Shown here: in pieces, positions 1 to 8,658 of the stretch | Layout of the letters: every line of letters begins with the position of its first letter | Numbering within the stretch: position 1 is the stretch's first letter | NCBI GenBank assembly: GCA_013306675.1 | Contig: JABLUY010000193.1 | Span: 1-64,000, forward strand | DNA from: Thraustochytrium sp. TN22 | Taxonomy: Eukaryota; Sar; Bigyra; Thraustochytrida; Thraustochytriidae | DNA length: 64,000 nt | Direction: 5' to 3' | Translations under genes and position numbers: made by a program | The notes under the pieces: generated by a model | Told to the model about the DNA's origin: nothing | The model's database searches: none | The model's input: only the letters and a program-made list of their open reading frames with translations

Positions 1-6
1 GGCGGC

Positions 7-60
<54 letters not shown>

Positions 61-293
61 TTCGCGCGCGGACCGCCGTAGCGGCCGGCGCGGAACGGAG
101 CAACGAGAAGTGGCTGAAGTGAAGTGGAGCGGAGTGCAGCGAATCGCGCGGCGCGAAGCAGCGAGGCAGACGGGCCGTCCCGGCGCCCGTCTCCAACTGC
201 GCGCGCGCAGAGGCGGGCAGGCGTCCTGACGCACGCAGTCTCGTCTCCCGGTCCCGCGACGAGCCAACTCCAGGCACGACAGGAGCGCCAGCC
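1..293. repeat. GGC triplet repeat and GC-rich leader upstream of the first gene
   Basis: Positions 1-60 are an almost pure GGC repeat. The remainder to 293 is GC-rich with no convincing ORF. It directly precedes the + strand gene at 294 and is probably its promoter and 5' leader. Several other genes in this window also carry triplet repeats just upstream of the start. Confidence 0.6.
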
Positions 294-1085
294 ATGGGCA
301 GCAAGCGGGCGCTCCCGCTGGAGGAGGAGGAGGCGGAGCGCGGGCGCAGCGGCCTCGTACGCGAATCGCAGGACATGCTCGGCGCGGACTCAGGCGTAAA
401 GAAGATGCGCATGGAGAGCCCTGTGCTGGGCGAGCCAGCCACAGCCTGGGCTATGAACACGGACCCGGGCCGCGAGGTCGCCGCCGAGTACGCGAATTGG
501 AATAGCGTGCTTAGGAGGCTGCATGCAGAGCGCATGCTCCGACAGCGCCATGCTGAGCGCCCGCACGCCGCGCCCGTAGGCTTCCAGGGTGGCCGCGGCC
601 TTGTGGGCACGCGTCTCGACGGCGCACAGCCACGCTGGGCGCACCCGGCAAGCTCGCAGACGCCCCACTCTTCGCCACAGACCTCCGTCCTCTCCCACGC
701 CGACGATAGCGAAGACCTCAACACCTGGAAGGTGCCAACCGCGCCTGTGACAGCCTCCTCCTTCCCCTCCTCCTCCTCATCATCATCGTCGTCGTCTTCT
801 TCGTCTTCGTCTTCATCGTCTATCTCATCAACAGCGCTTGCATCTGGCACCATGGCTGGCGCCGCCTCGCATGTGGCGCAGCAGCTGGAAAAGCACCGCG
901 ACCGTGGCATGTACGGGCTCTTGGGCGGAGCTCAAGCTACCAAGCGGCAGCGAGAGTCGGACGCCATGTCGGACGGCGGCCAGAGCCGTGAGGCCACTTT
1001 CGTAAGCATGCCGCCAGGCGCTAAGAGGAGAAGAGAAGGCGACGCGAGTGACGCAATGTCCGACGTCGGCCACGGGCCCTCATGA
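294..1085 (+). CDS. orphan low-complexity protein with polyserine tract
   Basis: A 263-residue ORF whose ATG lies in a strong context (gccATGg). I do not recognise the family. The N-terminal third holds the most protein-like part, a basic amphipathic stretch around residues 65-90 (NWNSVLRRLHAERMLRQR). A polyserine tract encoded by tcc/tca/tcg repeats occupies about residues 160-180. Near the C-terminus a short unit of the form KR.RE.DAMSD.G occurs twice (about residues 220-260), suggesting an internal duplication. Lys/Arg clusters such as KRRRE could be nuclear localisation signals, which is an inference only. It converges on the LRR gene with about 210 bp between stops. Confidence 0.6.
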   Translation: MGSKRALPLEEEEAERGRSGLVRESQDMLGADSGVKKMRMESPVLGEPATAWAMNTDPGREVAAEYANWNSVLRRLHAERMLRQRHAERPHAAPVGFQGGRGLVGTRLDGAQPRWAHPASSQTPHSSPQTSVLSHADDSEDLNTWKVPTAPVTASSFPSSSSSSSSSSSSSSSSSSISSTALASGTMAGAASHVAQQLEKHRDRGMYGLLGGAQATKRQRESDAMSDGGQSREATFVSMPPGAKRRREGDASDAMSDVGHGPS

Positions 1086-1295
1086 AAAGGGGGCCGCGAC
1101 CTAGTTTGCGAGAGATACCGGCGGGTAGCACCAGAGTGGAGAACGGGGCAGTCTCCGCTCACCGATTGCTCGAGTCGGCAGCCTTGCATTGTGTGTACAT
1201 TTCATGCCAGCGCCACGCACTCGGTTATGCCCAGCGACGCTGGGGCTGTGCTGGGGGCTTATGTGATCCAGTTCTAAGACTTCATACATGCTAAC

Positions 1296-2636
1296 TTACT
1301 TCTTCTTCTTCTTCTTCTTGCCACCACCACCATTCTTCTTGTCGCCGCCCTTCGACGATGAGCCCTTTGCGTCCTTGGCCACGGCCTTGAGCTGCTGGCT
1401 CGCCGGCAAGGGCTTCCAGTGTGGCATGAGCCCGCCACCATTGATAATGCCGACAGGCGCATCGCGCCGCCGGAGAATGGCGAGCCCCGGCCGGCGCTCC
1501 GCGGCATCCTCCAACACGGACCGAGGCAAATTCGCAAAGCAACCCTCCACATGGATGGTGCGCAGCGCCGGCGCGGCCGTGATCTTCGCAAAGGTCACCT
1601 TGTCGAGCGTGTCCAGACCGTTCAGACTGAGGTTTTCCAACGCAGGGCACAACTCGGGTAGCTGCGCGAGCGCGGCGGCCGTGACGGAGCGGCAGCTCGC
1701 CAGGTCCAGCTCCCGCAACGTGCCGCCCACCGAGGCCGCCACGGCCAGCAAACCGCCGTCCGTCACGGCCGAGCAGCCCGCGAGCGAGAGGTGTGTCAAG
1801 GGCGGGGCCTCGCGGGCCAGTGCCTTGAGCGCCTCGTCGCCCAGAGATGGATTCCACGACAGGTCCAGCGCCTGGAGCCCCGGGCAGCGCTTCACGAGAG
1901 CCGCCACGCCCTGGTCGTGCACGCTCGCGCACCCGCTCAGATTCACCTCCCGAAGCCTTAGAGTTGGCGGAAGCATCGCAAGAAAGCGATCCGAGACGCC
2001 CCGCACACCGCCCAGCCGCAGCGTGTGCAGCTGCGTTGCGACGCTGCCCAAAAGGTCCGCGACGCCCTGCAGGGCACGTTCAAACTCTGCCTCCAAATTA
2101 CGACGCGAGTGCAAAGTGTTGAGCGCGATCGCTTCGCGCAGCATGGGCGGTAGGCTCGCCCGGAAGAGCGCGAGCAGGTCGTCGTCCTCGCAGCGGTCCG
2201 GCAGGCTAAAGATGCTCGGATTTCGGCTCAAGTCGAGTTCCTCAAGTCGCGCGCCGCACGCCAGTACGCGCAACACGCCCTGCAAGGTGACCTGTGGACA
2301 GCCGCGTATCCTAAGCGCGCGGAGCTCCCCGCCCGCGTGGAACGCGAGGCGAGCCAAGCAGTCGTCGTCCACGGCCGCGCACCTGTCGAGGCAGAGCTCC
2401 TGCACGCTCGCGCAGCGTGGCGCCATGTCTTTGAGCGTATCCGCGTCGATCCACGACATGTCCGAGAGATCGACCCTGCCCAGGTCGCGGTCGCGCAGCA
2501 TCTCCAGCAGCACCTCTCGCGTCACGAGCGGCGTCAGTGTGACGCCGGCATCAGGGTCCGTCACCAGCCGCGCGAAGCGCACCTCCTCGCCATCGCAATC
2601 GATGAATCGCGGTCCTGCCACATCCGCGCACTGCAT
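1296..2636 (-). CDS. leucine-rich repeat protein (cysteine-containing, AMN1/F-box-LRR type)
   Basis: A 446-residue protein counted from the first true ATG at 2636. The open frame continues upstream to 2723 but only from a TTG. Most of the length is LRRs of the cysteine-containing type, for example LREVNLSGCASVHDQGV, LQALDLSWNPSLGDEAL and LTHLSLAGCSAVTDGGL. This pattern is typical of AMN1 and FBXL proteins, which act as ubiquitin-ligase adaptors. No F-box can be made out, so that role is not shown. The C-terminus is a low-complexity tail ending in seven lysines after a Gly run. The upstream in-frame residues (VQELRAESAKLKSRGRRRE) look coding and may belong to an earlier exon or a non-recognised start. 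Confidence 0.8.
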   Translation of the reverse strand: MQCADVAGPRFIDCDGEEVRFARLVTDPDAGVTLTPLVTREVLLEMLRDRDLGRVDLSDMSWIDADTLKDMAPRCASVQELCLDRCAAVDDDCLARLAFHAGGELRALRIRGCPQVTLQGVLRVLACGARLEELDLSRNPSIFSLPDRCEDDDLLALFRASLPPMLREAIALNTLHSRRNLEAEFERALQGVADLLGSVATQLHTLRLGGVRGVSDRFLAMLPPTLRLREVNLSGCASVHDQGVAALVKRCPGLQALDLSWNPSLGDEALKALAREAPPLTHLSLAGCSAVTDGGLLAVAASVGGTLRELDLASCRSVTAAALAQLPELCPALENLSLNGLDTLDKVTFAKITAAPALRTIHVEGCFANLPRSVLEDAAERRPGLAILRRRDAPVGIINGGGLMPHWKPLPASQQLKAVAKDAKGSSSKGGDKKNGGGGKKKKKKK

Positions 2637-3108
2637 CGTCTCGCGACGGCGGCCGCGCGACTTCAACTTGGCGCTCTCTGCACGCAGCTCTTGTACTCGC
2701 GCAGCAGGTTCCACGGACTGCAATGCAACCTGAAAGAGCGGGCACGACGGTCGCGCGCGACCTTGGTCAGGGCTTGCGCCGCGCTCGAGCTCCGAATCGT
2801 GCCAGCGCCGCGCGCGCGCGTGCGCGCCCGGTCGGCCCGGACTCGACCTCGACGTCGAACTCGAACTCGGACTCGGACCGCAAGGGACCTATGACCGGAC
2901 ACCTCGCAATTAGGCCGCTTGGCCCTAGCGCGAGCTCCCGAGCTCGAGGGCGCTGACCTCGCGTAGCCCTGTCGCTGCGTGCGGTTGCGGGCGCGGGGGG
3001 GGGGGGGGGCCCCCGCCGCGCCGCGCCGCGTCGCGCCGCGCCTCACCGCTCCGCAGTGTGCCGCACTGCGCTGCGCCGCTGCGTTACTCGACACCCCAGC
3101 GCAGCATC
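2637..3108. promoter_or_regulatory. divergent intergenic region with a 15-G run
   Basis: Shared upstream region of the leftward LRR gene and the rightward small gene at 3109. It contains alternating pyrimidine/GC-rich sequence and an uninterrupted run of 15 G at 2995-3009 followed immediately by five C, which could form a hairpin or quadruplex. No RNA gene or further ORF is convincing. Confidence 0.4.
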
Positions 3109-3462
3109 ATGGAGCTGCGCTTCTTGGTGGACGGCAAGGAGGTGCACGTGGTCAAGGCGGGCGACGCAGCCGCGGCGCCGGGCGACGCCGCGGAGAGGCC
3201 AGCGGACGACGAGGTGAAGGTTACCGAGGACGAGGCCTTCTCCACCGGCTTCCACGGCAAGCACGACCACGGCCCGCTTCCGGGCCCCACGCCGAGCCCA
3301 GCCTTCGAGCCACTCGCGGACTTTCTCGTGCGCGCCAAGGACGCCACCAACGCTTTCTTGGCGCCGCTCGTTGAGGAGGAGCGCCTCGAGCGCGAGGCCG
3401 CTGCGCAAAAGGCCAAGAAGGCTCGCAAGGACAGCGCTGCCGCCAAGGAGGGAAGCAACTGA
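3109..3462 (+). CDS. small acidic/charged protein, possible Gon7-like KEOPS subunit
   Basis: A 117-residue protein starting at the ATG at 3109 (MELRFLVDGKEVHVV); the frame is also open from 3058 but that part looks like leader. The N-terminus looks like a beta-hairpin. A Pro/Gly-rich acidic middle follows, then an amphipathic helix around residues 66-92 (LADFLVRAKDATNAFLAPLV) and a Lys/Ala/Glu-rich tail. The overall plan (short strands, linker, one helix ending in a hydrophobic-PLV motif, charged tail) resembles what I remember of GON7, the small KEOPS subunit that binds Pcc1/LAGE3 in the tRNA t6A pathway. This is a pattern match made by eye and could be coincidental. It converges on the next gene with 78 bp between stops. 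Confidence 0.65.
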   Translation: MELRFLVDGKEVHVVKAGDAAAAPGDAAERPADDEVKVTEDEAFSTGFHGKHDHGPLPGPTPSPAFEPLADFLVRAKDATNAFLAPLVEEERLEREAAAQKAKKARKDSAAAKEGSN

Positions 3463-3540
3463 CATGCAACTTGGCCTACCACCATGGTGGCCAAGTTAAC
3501 TTTGAGCTTAGGCAAAAACCGTGAACCTATTGAATAGTCC

Positions 3541-5238
3541 TCACCGCCGCACATCCGCGTCTCGATGCCATGGGCGATGCACGTCGACCTGGTCCTGAAA
3601 TGGGTCATTGGGGTCAACCTCCTCGACGTCGTGGTCGTCCACCTTGGGCGGCACAATACGTAGGTAGCCCCCGGTGCGGGGTCGACGCGGGCCTGCGAGC
3701 GCCGGCACGGCGCGCAAAGTCGCCGCCTTGGGGTCGCGGTCGCTGCTGTTGACGACAGAGTGGAAGGTCTGATAGGTGTCGAGATGCTTGACGCGCTCTC
3801 GGGCCACCGTGGCGACCTGAGTAAACACGTGCAGAATCTCGCTGACGCGCAGCTCAATGACACCCAGGCAGTGAAGCATCTCTCCATCCGTCATGGCGTC
3901 TGCTTCGTAGCCTGCAGGGAGGGGCAGTGAGTCGCAGCGCGCCAGGTCGAAGATCTCGCGCACGAGCGGCTTGAAGTCGGCCAGCGAGCGGCCCAGGTCG
4001 TCCGATGTGGCCTCTAACCCACGCACCTCCTCGGTGATCACATCCGCCTGCTGCTGCAAGTTCTGGATGACGTGTCGCTTGAAGGCAGAATAGATGCTCG
4101 TCTGGCTGCGCGCTTCCTCGAGCTGGCCCTGTACGGCCGCCACGACGGCCTCGAGCGAGGTCATTTCCGTGTTGAGCGCAGCAAGGTGCTGAAAGGCACG
4201 ATAGTTCTTGTCTTCAGCCGCTGCCATGATCTCCGCCAGGTCCTCAAGGTTCGAGGCGCCCGTCATGCGCTGCACCTTGCCAAAGGCCTGGTCAAAGGTA
4301 TGGACCTTGTCGTTGTACACATGTGTGGCGATACGCGTGCGAGCGGTCGCCCAATTGCCTGCCACGACCGCGAGCTTGATGCGCTCCTTGTTCTTCTGCA
4401 TGTTGCGCAAAATGGAGGACTCCATATCGCGCGAGGTGCTCGCGGTGCCGACGCGCAGCTGCGCAAACTCCATCTTGTACCTTGCCTCCTTGGCGCGCAT
4501 CACCATCGTCAGCGCCTCCCACTCGCGCTCGAACTCTGCAGCAGCGTCCTCGTGCCGCTTTTTGAGCTGAGTGATCGCCTCCGCCGCCTCTTGGTGCTCC
4601 CGGAATGCGTTGCGCGACTGGCTCGCCAGCTGCGCGAGCCGCAACTTTTTCTCCGCCGCCTCGCGGCTCAGCTCTGCATGACGAGCGTCCAGCACAAGTG
4701 TCTCGCGGCGGCACTCATTGACCTCAGAGCGCATCTTGTCGTAGATACCGCGCAGCTCATCGCGCCGCTTCTCCGAGACCGCAATGCGACGCTCGAGCTG
4801 CTGAATGCGCGTCTGGAGCCGCGCTAGCATGCTGCCCCCGCCACGTACCTCTCGCAGCTCGCGGCGCAGGAGGGTCTCGCCACTCCGCGCACTGTAATAC
4901 TCCTCCTTGAGCCGCTCGCGCAGAGCCAGCTCGTGGCGGATCTTGTCCATGTAGAAGCCGCCCTCTTCGTGAAGACGGGTGAGCCCCTCGACGAGCGAGT
5001 TCGAGGTCTTGGCCTTCGGGCGTCGAACGGCGCGCTTCCCAGCGCCTTTTCTTCGTGCGGGTCGGTGTGCGGCCTTGGTGGCGGGCTCTTCGCCCTCCGT
5101 GCGCTCTGTAGTGGCCATGGCCTCATCCATGTCGGCGTGCTTGTTGTCGTCGTCAACCGACGGGGATGCCGAGAAGGCTTCCTCATGATGATGGCCAGCG
5201 CACGGTTCGGTCGCGTCCGTCGGCCCTGCGGCCTCCAT
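3541..5238 (-). CDS. outer dynein arm docking complex coiled-coil protein (CCDC114/CCDC63/ODA1-like)
   Basis: A 565-residue protein, predominantly coiled coil. I start it at the ATG at 5238 (MEAAGPTDATEP). The open frame runs to 5364, but the extra 42 residues come from a GC-repeat leader and are Arg/Ala junk. After a charged N-terminal region with basic patches (residues about 50-80), long heptad segments cover about 85-300 and 380-460. The block reading DQAFGKVQRMTGASNLEDL followed by a stretch with EDKNYRAFQHLAALN is the hallmark of the CCDC63/CCDC114 family (Chlamydomonas DC2/ODA1), which docks outer dynein arms on axonemal doublets. This implies a motile flagellated stage. The C-terminal tail is acidic and disordered. 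Confidence 0.85.
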   Translation of the reverse strand: MEAAGPTDATEPCAGHHHEEAFSASPSVDDDNKHADMDEAMATTERTEGEEPATKAAHRPARRKGAGKRAVRRPKAKTSNSLVEGLTRLHEEGGFYMDKIRHELALRERLKEEYYSARSGETLLRRELREVRGGGSMLARLQTRIQQLERRIAVSEKRRDELRGIYDKMRSEVNECRRETLVLDARHAELSREAAEKKLRLAQLASQSRNAFREHQEAAEAITQLKKRHEDAAAEFEREWEALTMVMRAKEARYKMEFAQLRVGTASTSRDMESSILRNMQKNKERIKLAVVAGNWATARTRIATHVYNDKVHTFDQAFGKVQRMTGASNLEDLAEIMAAAEDKNYRAFQHLAALNTEMTSLEAVVAAVQGQLEEARSQTSIYSAFKRHVIQNLQQQADVITEEVRGLEATSDDLGRSLADFKPLVREIFDLARCDSLPLPAGYEADAMTDGEMLHCLGVIELRVSEILHVFTQVATVARERVKHLDTYQTFHSVVNSSDRDPKAATLRAVPALAGPRRPRTGGYLRIVPPKVDDHDVEEVDPNDPFQDQVDVHRPWHRDADVRR

Positions 5239-5721
5239 CAGCCCTGTGGCGTTGGCCCAGCGCGCCGCAGCAGGAGCGCCCGCTGGGAGCAGCCCTTGTA
5301 CGTGTGTAAGCGCGCGCGCGCGCGCGCGCCGTGCGCCGCGTGCTGGCGCCACGTCTACTCGCAACTCAAATCCTGACCCAGACTCGGAGTGAGTGGCTCG
5401 CTTTTCTCTCTCACACCACTGCAGTCACTGCCAAGCTGTTGACTCACGGTGGGGTGTGCACCAAGAGGTTCTGGCACTGGCACTGACTCTGAGTTCGCTC
5501 TCGGCCGCTCTCGGGCAACCTCGGACGCCCTCGGGCGCCCTCGGGCGGGAGCCGCGGGCAGCCTCAGACAGGCTCAGGGGTAGTAGATGCTGGAAGCGGA
5601 CCGGACAAGTCAGCTTGCTAGTGCCTTCGCGCATCGCACTTTGGCATTCTGCCAGGTGCTTTTGTGCATTGCATACTTACGTTACTTCTTACATACTACC
5701 TCAGAGCTTCGCGTTGTGGCA
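5239..5721. promoter_or_regulatory. upstream region of the docking-protein gene and 3' flank of the BTB-kelch gene
   Basis: Contains a (CG)n run at 5310-5329 in the probable leader of the docking-protein gene, a CACTGCAGTCACTGCC segment near 5417, and a more AT-rich stretch near 5650-5720 that probably holds the 3' end signals of the leftward BTB-kelch gene. No ORF of interest. Confidence 0.4.
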
Positions 5722-5941
5722 TCAGTCGGCCGGCTGCGCTGTTGCGAAGCGAAAGTCGATGGAGAGCGAGAGCACAGAGTCCTGCAACATGCCATCCGTG
5801 GCACCACCTGCCACAAGAATGCAGTGCTCCGTGCCAGCGTCGGCTAGCGCGTAGCCAAAGTCACTTCGGGGCGATGGAAGGGTTTGTGCGACGAGCCTCC
5901 ACCGCAATGCGCGTTGATCCTGTGGCGCTGGTGACGTCGAA

Positions 5942-5974
<33 letters not shown>

Positions 5975-8235
5975 AACTCCGCGCGTTTCGTGAGTGCATT
6001 CGAGTTGAGCGAGCGAGCGCCGAGGCAGAGCTGCAGGACGCTTGCGAGGTCCGCGTCGGCCGCATCGCGCCCTCCAACGACCACTACTCGAAAGGTGTTG
6101 TCCGGAGCTCGGATGCCGAAAACACCCATGCAGGACCGCGGCCGTGGAAGATCCGGCAGCAGCGATGTCCACTGCAGGGCGACGAAGCGTGACATGGAGC
6201 AGGTGCTCTCGGGAAGGTGAAGCGTCTCGACAGACGCGAGCGTGGCGCCCGTGCGCGACTTGCCGCCAGCGATGATGACCGTGCGCTCGTCGAGGGCGCA
6301 GGTACCTGCCCACATGCGCGGCTCGCGCAGACTGGCGCTCTGGAACCAGCGCGAGCCGCAGGCCCAGACGCTGCCCGTGCCGGATGGCTTTTGCGTGAAG
6401 GGCAGCGCGAGCACCGAGCCGAGCGGTGCGTGAATGGAGGAGGACCCGCCTGCCACAATGAGCACATACTTGGCGTGCGAGCCTGAGCCGGCTCGGAGGC
6501 GGACCCAGGCAGCGCACGCGCCGGCGCGCGGAGCCGGGAGCGCCGGGAGTGCATACCAGACCTTGGTCCGCATGTTGAAAACGGACGCGGCCGTGAGCAT
6601 GAACTGACCAGTGACATCGTAGCCGCCCACAACGGCCGCGAGATGCTTGTCCGCCACTGCGATCGCGCTCTCGGCAATGTGCCGTTCATGGGAGCCGCAC
6701 GCGGCCTGTGCAGACTGCAGGCCAGCTGTCGCGGCTGGCGGCTGCTGCCGCGCTCTCTCCACGGGTGCGGGAGCGGGCGCTAACGCATCGCGCTGCACGA
6801 ACGAGGAGAAGATCTCGTGCATCTGGAGGCGCGGCCGGAGGCTGGCATCCCGGTGCACGTTCTGCGGCTCACCCCCGAAAGCAAAATAGCAGTTCTCGTA
6901 CGAGGCGAGACCGAGGTCACGCATCGGCATGGCGAGCGTACCAACGCGCTCCCACGCCTTGGAGGTGAGGGCCGACTCGCGGGATTGCTTCATGGCCGCC
7001 TCCATGAGCGCACCCAGGGCGCCGTGGTCCCGCGTGATGGCGCGCTGCACCGCCCGGAGAAGACGCGCGATGACGGGCGAGACGTCGTAGGCCGCGGCGG
7101 CCTCGCGCACCATCCGCAGCGCACCCTCGCGCTCATCCATGCCAACGTGCAGACTGGCGGCGATGCGCTCCAAGTCCGCGGTGTCGACGGCGTCGGCCGC
7201 GGCCTCTGCGTTGCAGACCCAGTTCACGAGCGACCGGAGCAAGGTAATTGCCGGGGTGAACGCAGCCTCGGCCTTGCGCAGCCACAGGGCGACCTGGCCC
7301 AGGTCGAGCTTGGCCCAGGCAGAGGTCTGTGCGACGCGGGCCAGGTGGCGCACGACGAAATCCTCGACGCGCTCCATCTCCTCGGCGCTGCCTACCTCCT
7401 TGGTGGTGGCGTAAGCGTCGAGCGCCACAGCCGGCGAGAGAAGAACTCGGAGCCGGCCGAGCGCCGTCTTGCACAAAAAGTGCATGCCCAGCGCCTGAGC
7501 CGCCAGCGCGAGCTGCGCGGCCTCAGCGTACGTTTCGCACGAGACCGCCTGCCCGTGCACGTGTGCGTGCACCATCTGGAGCGTGTCCTGATTGACGCAC
7601 TGCTTTTGACTGTGCACGCGAGCCTTGCCTTGCGCAACCGCCGTCGCCATGATCGCGGACTTGGTCGTCGCCAGGACCACGGGCAGGTCCACGGCCGTGC
7701 CGTCCGATCCCACAACGGTGAGCTGCTTCCCCTGCGCGGACTTGGCCAACTGGAGCAGGTCTGCAATGCTTACAGGCTCACTCGCGTCGAGCGTGGGGTG
7801 CTGATCCAGAGGGCGTTCCGGCTCCGGGGGCGACGAGGTCGAAAAGGACGAGGGGGAGGATGCTGTTTGCGAGATGAGTTTCGCACGAGCTGGCGCACTC
7901 GGAGTTGTGAATGCGGCGGTGCTGCCGTGCGCGAGCCCATCTGGCGAGGTCAAGGACGCGGGCTTGCTCACAGCGGGCGCCTGTGAGGCGGAGCCGAGCC
8001 CTCCTTGGGCGCGCGTGGGCGAGCCGGTGTGTGCTTCGGGCGTCGGCGCCTCGCTGGACTTTCGTGCGAGCAACTCCAGCAGCTGCTTGCGGAGCTCCTC
8101 CTGATTGGGCCCAGACGCGGCCATGGAGCTCGGCCCAACCTCCTTTGCTCGCTTCTGAACCGGTATGCCTTGGTCTTCTTTGGCGCTGCTCTCCTCGCGC
8201 GAGCGCTTGGAGGCAGCTTCGTCCCCGTGCTGCAT
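5722..8235 (-). CDS. BTB-BACK-kelch repeat protein
   Basis: An 837-residue protein with an ATG start at 8235. Residues 1-140 are Ser/Pro/Ala-rich and disordered with a basic KRSREE / QKRAKE region. A BTB-like fold follows at about 150-245 (LTVVGSDGTAVDLPVVLA and on), then an alpha-helical BACK-like region to about 440. From about 500 to the end there are kelch-type repeats, each with a GG doublet after hydrophobic residues: LAAVVGGYD, VLIVAGGSSS, TVIIAGGKS, VVVVGGRD and CILVAGGATD. Proteins with this order usually act as substrate adaptors for cullin-3 ubiquitin ligases; whether this one binds Cul3 is not shown. A run of about a dozen serines from a GAC/GAG repeat interrupts the last kelch region. 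Confidence 0.85.
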
Positions 8236-8658
8236 CGGCGTACGTGCGAGCGTGCCTGTGTGCCTGTTTCCACGTGCACCTGAAGGGATGGGGCCACGGC
8301 CGTAGGGAAGACCTGCACGCCCTGTGCAAGCTCTCTGCAGCGCTGGAGGTCCTCGCCCAAGGCTAGGCCAAGCTGATCGAGGTTTGAAGTTCGAATTGGA
8401 GCACGGTCAGCCGCAGGCACGGGCAGCATCGGTTTTTTCGAAAATTTGAACATGGCGCCCGGCCACCCCCAGGTTGACAGTGAGGTGAGGAGTTTGTACG
8501 CTCGGACGCAAAAGGAGCGCGACGACCATGAGGTGGAGCGGGGAGAGCAGGCGCGGCCGCGCGCCGCATCTAAGAAAAGGTAAGCTCACATCATCATCAA
8601 GTCAGGGAAGGAAAAAGAAAACAGGGGCCACGCTCAACCGAGAGAAAGCTCGCGACCA
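8236..8658. promoter_or_regulatory. intergenic: BTB-kelch promoter and CDPK 3' flank
   Basis: 423 bp between two leftward genes. Nothing beyond mixed-composition sequence is seen; a TTTTTTCGAAAATTTG segment around 8431-8446 is locally AT-rich. Confidence 0.35.

Noticed and set aside
8378-8400. TTCGAAT, tRNA-like T-loop near the BTB-kelch start
   Set aside because: No five-base T-stem on either strand.
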